A stretch of 64,000 nt of DNA from Hondaea fermentalgiana. Its lineage: Eukaryota > Sar > Bigyra > Thraustochytrida > Thraustochytriidae. Shown piece after piece: positions 57,851 through 64,000 of this stretch; the first letter of the stretch is position 1; each line of letters begins with the position of its first letter. Under the pieces are notes generated by a model. The model worked only from the letters and a program-made list of their open reading frames with translations, made no database searches and was not told the DNA's origin. Position numbers and translations under genes: made by a program. The stretch covers positions 36,569-100,568 of the forward strand of contig NPFB01000083.1 of the NCBI GenBank assembly GCA_014084085.1. Reading direction: 5' to 3'.

Positions 57851-60800
57851 ATGACAATCCAGAACTTCAACTTGCTGTTGCGCGCGGAGGTGGAGTCTTG
57901 GTTGCAAGAATACGCGAACGCCATGGCGAGCGGGGGCGCGAAGGCGCAGGAGGACGGCTCCAGCCGGCCTCTTGTGCTCGTGCTCAACGCGAGCCCGGCA
58001 ACAAGCTTCGAAGAAGAGGTCGGGAATAGTCCAGAGGCTTTGATTGCGCTTCAAGAGAAGGTCGATTTCGAGGCGCTCTCGCAACTTTTACGGATCTGGT
58101 GGATTCCGAGCGCGGAGGAAGACGATTTGACGGAGATCGGGCTGGACGACGTTGCTGGTCTCAAGAGAAAGTACTCGAGTGTACAAGGCCTGGAGCTCTT
58201 TGCGCTTTGCCTCAGCGCCTTGATGAGCGATCCTGCATCTACATTGCTACAATGTGAATCTGATCATCAAAGAGCTCGGATCAGTGCATCTCCTGACAAC
58301 GAATATGTCGCGACAGCTCTCAGAGATCTTGCAGCAAAGTCGCTCTCAGCTCCAAGCCGGCACTCTTTACCACCGCTTCGACAGCTTGCAAAAATGGCTC
58401 CTCGTTTTATCGAATTAAAAGACTCTGATGATTTGCAAAGTCAACTGCAGGCAGAATTGTTGCGAACGAATACGCCCGAAATTCGCATTATACTGTTACG
58501 CGATGCGGACAGCGCTTCTACGCAGAGTGTTCTGCTCGTGTTCACATCCGAAACTGCTCAAAAAGTTTGTGGGCTTCTTGAATCAAGTCAAAGTAGCCAG
58601 GAAGAGGAGAACATCAATGACGAAGCTGACGACGATACAGAAATTGATGGCGACGAACCATTCGATCGGCCTGTACAAATCGTCTTTGTCGTAAACAGCT
58701 CAAATGAAGAAGTGAATGGTCAGGAAGGAACCATCGAGCTCATTCGGCCTTGCTTCGAGATCAATCTGGAACGGCGTCAGATACTTGCGGAGAACCTGCT
58801 CACTCCCGAAGACGCACACGCAGAGAGAGCGTGGGAACAAGTGACTCGCGAGATTGCAAGCTTTGGCTTGCCTCTTGTGGAAGACTTTCGCGAGCATATC
58901 TCAATGAAGCTTGACGAAGAACGTGACAACGACCTTGACGGCGATGACGAAAAACCGTCGCTGATGCGTGCCATGTTGCACGTTAAGAGCGATGCCTTTC
59001 AGGAGCAGCGCGCGCTTTGTCAGCAGATCGGTACGCCACAGCCTGATGTTGCGCATCCTGAGCAACGCGAGGTCGCCGAAGAGATTTTCCGCAAAGCCGA
59101 GCAGGTCCTCTTTGGTCAAATAGACGCAGACTGGACGTCCAAGTTCAACAGCGTCTCCTTCGTCGTGCTTACACCAAACTTCAACTCCCTGCAGTCGCAG
59201 ACTGCAGACAGAGTCACACGCGCAAAGCTCGAGGGCGGACGCGTGCTCAAGCACACCAAGGTGCCGCATGCGGCTATGGACGCGCATCAAAAGTGGATGA
59301 AAGAGGAGGTCAAGAACCCAAAGACTCTCTTTGTCATCATCGCTGACGAGTGTCACTTTGCGCCGACGAAAGATGGCGCGCACGACTGGCTTCTCAATAA
59401 CCCAGCGCTGAATGGTGAGAATGTGCTTCGCTTGCTTGTATCTGCAACGCCGCAGAACGTACTTTCTAAGGCTTCACGGGTTGCTAATAGTAACATCGTT
59501 CGCTGGTTCAAACCGGCCTCGATGTACCGCAGCATGGACTACTACGTCGAGACGGCGACGTGGGCGGTACCGAGTTACGTACGGCCGCTGAGACTCGCTG
59601 TCAATAGAAAGATTTATGATGTAGACCCACGTGTGACCACGCATGAAGGTTACGCATACCGATATCCGATGCACGACTACAAAGCGTTCTGCAGAGTCTT
59701 CAATCGCAGGGTGCAGAAGGAGCTAGGCTCGAGCTTGGAAAACGAACTGATTTCGGTTCAAAGTGGCAAGGAGCATTTGCTGCTGGTCGTTCCTTGTGAT
59801 GTTGACCTCGACTTTGACGACAACTTCGACAAGAAGACGGGCTTGCTGTACTGGCTCGGTTTCGGAAAAGATCGCATACGCATTCAAACGGCGCGTCAGA
59901 CGGCAATGGGTGATGGACGCAAACAGTACTACAGAGTAGGCGCATTGGGTATCTCACTCTTTTGCGATACAGCCGAATACAACGAGGTCGTGGACTGTCT
60001 TCCACGTCGAAGGCAGCGTGTACTCAAAGATGAGGCCTTTGATATCGTACGTGGACTCGCAAACAGGTCGTTTGGCAAGCGAGGCGCCCCCAAGCGTAAG
60101 CAAAAGGGAATCAAGGTGGCCGAATCAACTCCTCTCTATGATGGTCACATCATCATGGCAGACTACCTTCTCTCGCTCACATATCTTGCGGTGTATCGGG
60201 TTGACCATGACAATCTCTGGAACAGAGACTTGAGCCGCAAAGATATTTTCGCACCACTAGGGAAAAACGATGTCAAGGGACTTGCCCTTGACGATGAGAA
60301 GCTCAAGGCCTTTGCTCTTCATCTTGGCTTTGCAGATCGAGTATGGCCGAGTGTTGCCCACGAAACAGAGAAAGAAGTGGGGTGCTTCAAGATCGCTGAT
60401 GGCGTTGAGGAACCCTCCGTTCAATACCTTCTCAAGATTCTCCTCGAAGCGACCGTAAGATCAGCATGGTCTGAATTGAGCAACCTGGACGTGGCCGGAT
60501 GGAAGACCCTCACGAGACGGCTCAACACAGAATGGGTCGAAGAAGCAAAGAGTCTTGCAATAGCAGAAAATCATGATACGCCTGCGCATTGGCGATTCGC
60601 TTGGCAGTATGTCATCTCTGAGAAGCTGGAACGCAACCGCGAAGATCGCACGAACTTGCAAGGCAACACATCCCAGTCGTGGTACAACGAGACCGATCGT
60701 CTCTTGCACGACCTGCTCGACGTCCATCCCAAGTACAGAACAGGACGCATGGCTGTCATTCGCGTCTACGAGACGGACGAGAACCTCTCGATACAAGATT

Positions 60801-63800
60801 GTCTCCGCAGCGCACTGAAAAAGCTAGGGCTCACTAGTCACGACCACGGCGGCCTTCTTAGCGTTGTTGCAGACGTTGGTGGCAGCGATGGAAAGAAGAA
60901 GCGCACGTCTGAGGGCAAGGTGGTGCAGAAGGTTGCCCGACGCGCGACAAGTCTTTTCACCCAGCTCGAGACATGGACGCTGACACGTGACCTGCGGCAT
61001 CCTTCCAAACAGGATGTGGCGGCAACTGAGCGCGAGACCATTGTTGACCGCGTGAACAAGTCTTTTGCCGAAGCGCAGGCTCAAGATGCTGAGGCACGGA
61101 AACATCTCGGAGAAGCGCCTCGTTCTTCACCTTCTAAAGCTGTCCAGAAAACAGCCAAGTACGAGGACCTGGAGAACCTGCCCACGATCGTGATTCTGTG
61201 CGAGAAGGGGCGCATGGGTGACACCTTTCCGCATTCGTTTCGCTTCCTTGACATCCGTCTGCGCTCATCGAAGACGTACTCGACGTTTGTACAAGAGTTC
61301 GGTCGCGTCTGCCGCTACCCAGGCCTCGACTCCAGCAGTGCAGTCACCTTTGAGGTCTCTGAGGAAGAGGAGGGCTGGACGGCGCTTGAACAACAGCTCG
61401 AGCGATTCTTCAAGGATCCTGAAGTGAGAAGGTATTTTGCCAAAGGCGGGAGCTATGCCGTTATGGACCCGGGCAATGAGGTGCGTTTTCACGCCGACTC
61501 GGATTTGCAGCTGAAGTCCGGGTTCCGTACGGCCTTGAGGAATGTCGATGATGGACGGGCACGATTCGGCAGGTGGACAGCAAAGCGCTACGTGCATGTG
61601 CTCCCGACGGTGCTGATGAACGCAGAGAGATACAACGCGCAGCTACAAAAGGCAATCGAGCACAAGTATCATGATGCGGAAGGACGTCAGCGCATTGATC
61701 AGTGCATTCCTGGTCCACTTGATCTATACTTGTCTTCTGGGCCGAGACGCGCTGCCGTAGCATCTCGTCCTCGAGTTGAAACCATTGAAGAAGAGAAAGT
61801 CGTCATCAATCCGATGCATGACATTGATGCTTACCGATCAAGAAGTGCACAAACGAGTCGGCAGATTATTCATTACGATAGCGGGCACAGTGGTGGTGAA
61901 GATCCACGCCGTCTCTTGCTCATGGCGCAGTGCCAGCAGGGCAAGACCGGGACATATCTACATTTCTTGCGTTTACTCAAGGAGCGCGTGGAGCTTGCGA
62001 TTCCAAGCCCTCCTAATGCGCTTCCGCTGGTTCCGCGGGCAGAGTGGACTCTGCCGCACTGGAGGAACCTCATTGTCAGCTCTCAATCGCCCGGCTTTCC
62101 AGCACTTAGGAGCTCCTACGCAATGCCTAAAAAGGGCCAATACCACGTAAGTGTTTTGCAACAACGCACGCTTGCGCTCATGATTGCGAGTGAGAATGGA
62201 TCTGGCTGGTATGAAGCATACCTGAACTACTTGCTTGACGAAGATGGCGAGGCTATTGATTCGAGGGCAGGTCTTGACAAGATTGAAGTGCTAGGTAGGA
62301 CAGTCGAAGGGCTCGGTGCTCCTTTTGATGGTTCTCAGTGTACAAATTCTCAACTCGCATTTGACTGTGTCAGCTTCGACGGTCGGTTTTCTTCTGACGA
62401 AGGAGATACTCTCGCCAAATCGTTTCTCCAAAACGGCACAGCTCAGCTTGGTGAACTTCTAACAAAGCACGCAGCAATCAACCTGCCTACAGGCACATCG
62501 TTGGGACATCGGGTACGCATTGCACGTGAGCACGTTCAACGTCAGCTCTGGGATGCCGCGTGTCGTCGCGGAAGCATGGATCAGCTTGAATTCGGCGGTG
62601 CAGACAGCTTTACGCGGTCAATGCAAGCAGCGAATGCGTATGAGAGCGTCGCTGCTCGATCCACATCGTCAAGCTTCACCGGAAAGTACCACCGCAAACA
62701 ATATGTGGTCACAGACGTCAAGCTTGCAGACGAGGGTGTCTGCTTGTCTGCACCCTATGCTGGTTTCCATGGCCTGAATCTCAAAGCAGATGGTCGCAAC
62801 ATGCAGATTAAGGTCGGGCAGCGCAAGCTCCTAAATGTGAGTCTATCCTCGGAGAAGCGAACCATGAGAACGTTGGACGATGCCACATCCGTTCGTTGGG
62901 TATTCGTGCCCTCGTACAACCGTGCTGGCGTTGCGCTTGTGGACTACGAAAAGGCGATACCCAGAGACGATAGCGGCAAGCCAACGGTCGTGTGCATCGT
63001 GGTCCGGAGTGGCAAGCAATTCGATGACTACGTAGCGGCGTATGGATCCGCTCATCTTATCCTCGGTCTTCCGGCATCGATGGCGTCCAAGACTTCGGAA
63101 GGATCTCGCGTCTTCGCAGAACGAGGTGGCATCGGATATGCTCGGCTGTTCATCCAGCTTGCGGCGCATCAGCTCGGCCTTCCCTGGGTCTGGATCCTCG
63201 ACGACAATGTCGATGTCTGCTATGAGCGAAAGCTTGAGGAGAAAGTCCCGGTAAATGCACTGAGGGCTCGCCCAGATACGTGCACGTTCTCAACGGTTAT
63301 GACAGGCGTCGAGAGTATTGTGCACAACGAGGATGAAGAACTCACCCAAGCGCACCAGCAGAAACGTCTGGAGAAGTGGAAGCCCAATGGGCCCGTGCTT
63401 CGGAAAAAACCAGCTCCCGAAGCGAGCCATCAAAACGCACGTACCAAAGAGGAGCTGACAGGAGGTGCAGATCAGTACGGACTGATTGGGATCCGTCGTG
63501 ACCCCCGGGCCCGTCAAACAGAGTCCGAGCATCCGTTCATGGTCACGTATTCGGTGTACTCGTTCATCTACTTGAATGTCACGAGCACTGTGAACGCCGG
63601 GGTCTTTTTTCCGGTCAAGACGTTTTGGGAAGACGTGGAGTTCAATCACCTGGTTGATGAGGCTGGCTTGATTTGCCTCAAGGTGAATCGCTTCTTTCAT
63701 CACAAAAAGAACCTCAAACTGAATGCGAGAAAGATTAGAGAACGGTCTGCTGCGTTGTCGCCATGCTTTACGGAACTTGCGGAGGCGCTGGATCATTTTG

Positions 63801-64000
63801 GCAATTTGAATGGTGGTCTGAGACCGGCGTCGCTCTGGTCGAAATTGGCGCCAGACTGTTTCGATCAAGACAAGCTATGGGCTGCGGAGTTCCGGAATCG
63901 AATCTCTGGCGGAGCAGATGCGAGGCCCTTAAATGCCCTGCTTACGGTCTTCTTGGAGGCTTCCTCAGAGGGTGCATATAATCGAATCGTGGTGCGAACG
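57851..64000 (+). CDS. GREB1-like giant protein: circularly permuted SF2 helicase plus TAGT-type glycosyltransferase, 3' end beyond window
   Basis: One uninterrupted frame from ATG 57851 (MTIQNFNLLLRAEVESW; in-frame stop TGA at 57836) to the last base: 2050 codons with no stop. N-terminal 430 residues: unknown, with acidic linkers near 251-272 and 350-365. Helicase motifs: Ia LTPNFNSLQSQ (440-450), II ADECH (DECH 499-502), III SATP (531-534), a candidate V region CEKGRMGDTFP (1117-1127), and VI QEFGRVCRY (1148-1156; Gly-Arg and second Arg present). The Walker A, MAQCQQGKTGTYL (Lys1365), comes after motif VI, i.e. circular permutation. Residues about 1678-1990 form a GT-A-like domain: WVFVPSYNRAGVALVDYE, GGIGYARLFIQLAA, VWILDDNVD (DDN 1784-1786) and WEDVEFN. 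This order matches GREB1/TAGT proteins; TAGT relates to the base-J glucosyltransferase. Nuclear nucleic-acid-linked glycosylation is inference. The far C-terminus is not visible. Confidence 0.85.
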   Translation, partial: MTIQNFNLLLRAEVESWLQEYANAMASGGAKAQEDGSSRPLVLVLNASPATSFEEEVGNSPEALIALQEKVDFEALSQLLRIWWIPSAEEDDLTEIGLDDVAGLKRKYSSVQGLELFALCLSALMSDPASTLLQCESDHQRARISASPDNEYVATALRDLAAKSLSAPSRHSLPPLRQLAKMAPRFIELKDSDDLQSQLQAELLRTNTPEIRIILLRDADSASTQSVLLVFTSETAQKVCGLLESSQSSQEEENINDEADDDTEIDGDEPFDRPVQIVFVVNSSNEEVNGQEGTIELIRPCFEINLERRQILAENLLTPEDAHAERAWEQVTREIASFGLPLVEDFREHISMKLDEERDNDLDGDDEKPSLMRAMLHVKSDAFQEQRALCQQIGTPQPDVAHPEQREVAEEIFRKAEQVLFGQIDADWTSKFNSVSFVVLTPNFNSLQSQTADRVTRAKLEGGRVLKHTKVPHAAMDAHQKWMKEEVKNPKTLFVIIADECHFAPTKDGAHDWLLNNPALNGENVLRLLVSATPQNVLSKASRVANSNIVRWFKPASMYRSMDYYVETATWAVPSYVRPLRLAVNRKIYDVDPRVTTHEGYAYRYPMHDYKAFCRVFNRRVQKELGSSLENELISVQSGKEHLLLVVPCDVDLDFDDNFDKKTGLLYWLGFGKDRIRIQTARQTAMGDGRKQYYRVGALGISLFCDTAEYNEVVDCLPRRRQRVLKDEAFDIVRGLANRSFGKRGAPKRKQKGIKVAESTPLYDGHIIMADYLLSLTYLAVYRVDHDNLWNRDLSRKDIFAPLGKNDVKGLALDDEKLKAFALHLGFADRVWPSVAHETEKEVGCFKIADGVEEPSVQYLLKILLEATVRSAWSELSNLDVAGWKTLTRRLNTEWVEEAKSLAIAENHDTPAHWRFAWQYVISEKLERNREDRTNLQGNTSQSWYNETDRLLHDLLDVHPKYRTGRMAVIRVYETDENLSIQDCLRSALKKLGLTSHDHGGLLSVVADVGGSDGKKKRTSEGKVVQKVARRATSLFTQLETWTLTRDLRHPSKQDVAATERETIVDRVNKSFAEAQAQDAEARKHLGEAPRSSPSKAVQKTAKYEDLENLPTIVILCEKGRMGDTFPHSFRFLDIRLRSSKTYSTFVQEFGRVCRYPGLDSSSAVTFEVSEEEEGWTALEQQLERFFKDPEVRRYFAKGGSYAVMDPGNEVRFHADSDLQLKSGFRTALRNVDDGRARFGRWTAKRYVHVLPTVLMNAERYNAQLQKAIEHKYHDAEGRQRIDQCIPGPLDLYLSSGPRRAAVASRPRVETIEEEKVVINPMHDIDAYRSRSAQTSRQIIHYDSGHSGGEDPRRLLLMAQCQQGKTGTYLHFLRLLKERVELAIPSPPNALPLVPRAEWTLPHWRNLIVSSQSPGFPALRSSYAMPKKGQYHVSVLQQRTLALMIASENGSGWYEAYLNYLLDEDGEAIDSRAGLDKIEVLGRTVEGLGAPFDGSQCTNSQLAFDCVSFDGRFSSDEGDTLAKSFLQNGTAQLGELLTKHAAINLPTGTSLGHRVRIAREHVQRQLWDAACRRGSMDQLEFGGADSFTRSMQAANAYESVAARSTSSSFTGKYHRKQYVVTDVKLADEGVCLSAPYAGFHGLNLKADGRNMQIKVGQRKLLNVSLSSEKRTMRTLDDATSVRWVFVPSYNRAGVALVDYEKAIPRDDSGKPTVVCIVVRSGKQFDDYVAAYGSAHLILGLPASMASKTSEGSRVFAERGGIGYARLFIQLAAHQLGLPWVWILDDNVDVCYERKLEEKVPVNALRARPDTCTFSTVMTGVESIVHNEDEELTQAHQQKRLEKWKPNGPVLRKKPAPEASHQNARTKEELTGGADQYGLIGIRRDPRARQTESEHPFMVTYSVYSFIYLNVTSTVNAGVFFPVKTFWEDVEFNHLVDEAGLICLKVNRFFHHKKNLKLNARKIRERSAALSPCFTELAEALDHFGNLNGGLRPASLWSKLAPDCFDQDKLWAAEFRNRISGGADARPLNALLTVFLEASSEGAYNRIVVRT

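Overview
This is a nuclear segment from a eukaryote. Genes lie on both strands, mostly as single long exons separated by a few hundred bases to 1.5 kb. TAA, TAG and TGA all serve as stops, and three genes carry introns that can be read from the sequence. A shikimate-pathway gene (EPSP synthase), a cilium-type RIIa protein, a tandem 6TM-cyclase and intron-poor, fairly GC-rich coding DNA together suggest a stramenopile-like protist, perhaps a thraustochytrid or other labyrinthulomycete. That placement is inference; nothing here proves it. A scaffold gap of exactly 100 N lies at 20733-20832.

Layout. 0-10.5 kb: 3' part of EPSP synthase, a four-BRCT protein, a peroxisomal enoyl-CoA hydratase/isomerase, an L1-fold ribosome-biogenesis protein, and an EF-hand/mitochondrial carrier fusion. 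10.6-20 kb: a coiled-coil/PH-like protein, a RIIa-domain protein, a 12-TM two-domain nucleotidyl cyclase, and a PDCD2/Tsr4-type protein. 20.3-30 kb: a 21-bp minisatellite, a rhomboid protease, exocyst EXO70, CCZ1, and a ferric-reductase/NOX-type oxidoreductase. 30-47 kb: a secreted multi-VWA protein, a small nucleotidyltransferase with one intron, TRAPPC10, and a kinesin with a probable tiny first exon. 46-57 kb: a SET methyltransferase, a TARBP1/Trm3-type SPOUT protein split by a 395-bp intron, a divergent BUD31 with a long tail, nucleoporin NUP85, and a dead leucine-rich-repeat gene.

The most striking item is the last 6.15 kb. From 57851 to the window end there is one uninterrupted reading frame of at least 2050 codons that runs off the edge. 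It carries superfamily 2 helicase motifs in circularly permuted order: motif Ia, DECH, SATP and QxxGRxxR first, then the Walker A GKTG about 210 residues after motif VI. A GT-A-like glycosyltransferase domain with an LDDN motif follows. This is the layout of the GREB1/TAGT family, whose glycosyltransferase is related to the enzyme that makes base J in trypanosome DNA. Finding it in a protist points to a DNA- or protein-glycosylation system that deserves follow-up.

The genes do not form one pathway. Several serve membrane traffic (EXO70, CCZ1, TRAPPC10), several serve RNA and ribosome work (L1-like, PDCD2-like, BUD31, TARBP1), and the rest are individual housekeeping or signalling genes. Many neighbours are arranged convergently or divergently with short intergenic spaces rich in 4-5 bp microsatellites.
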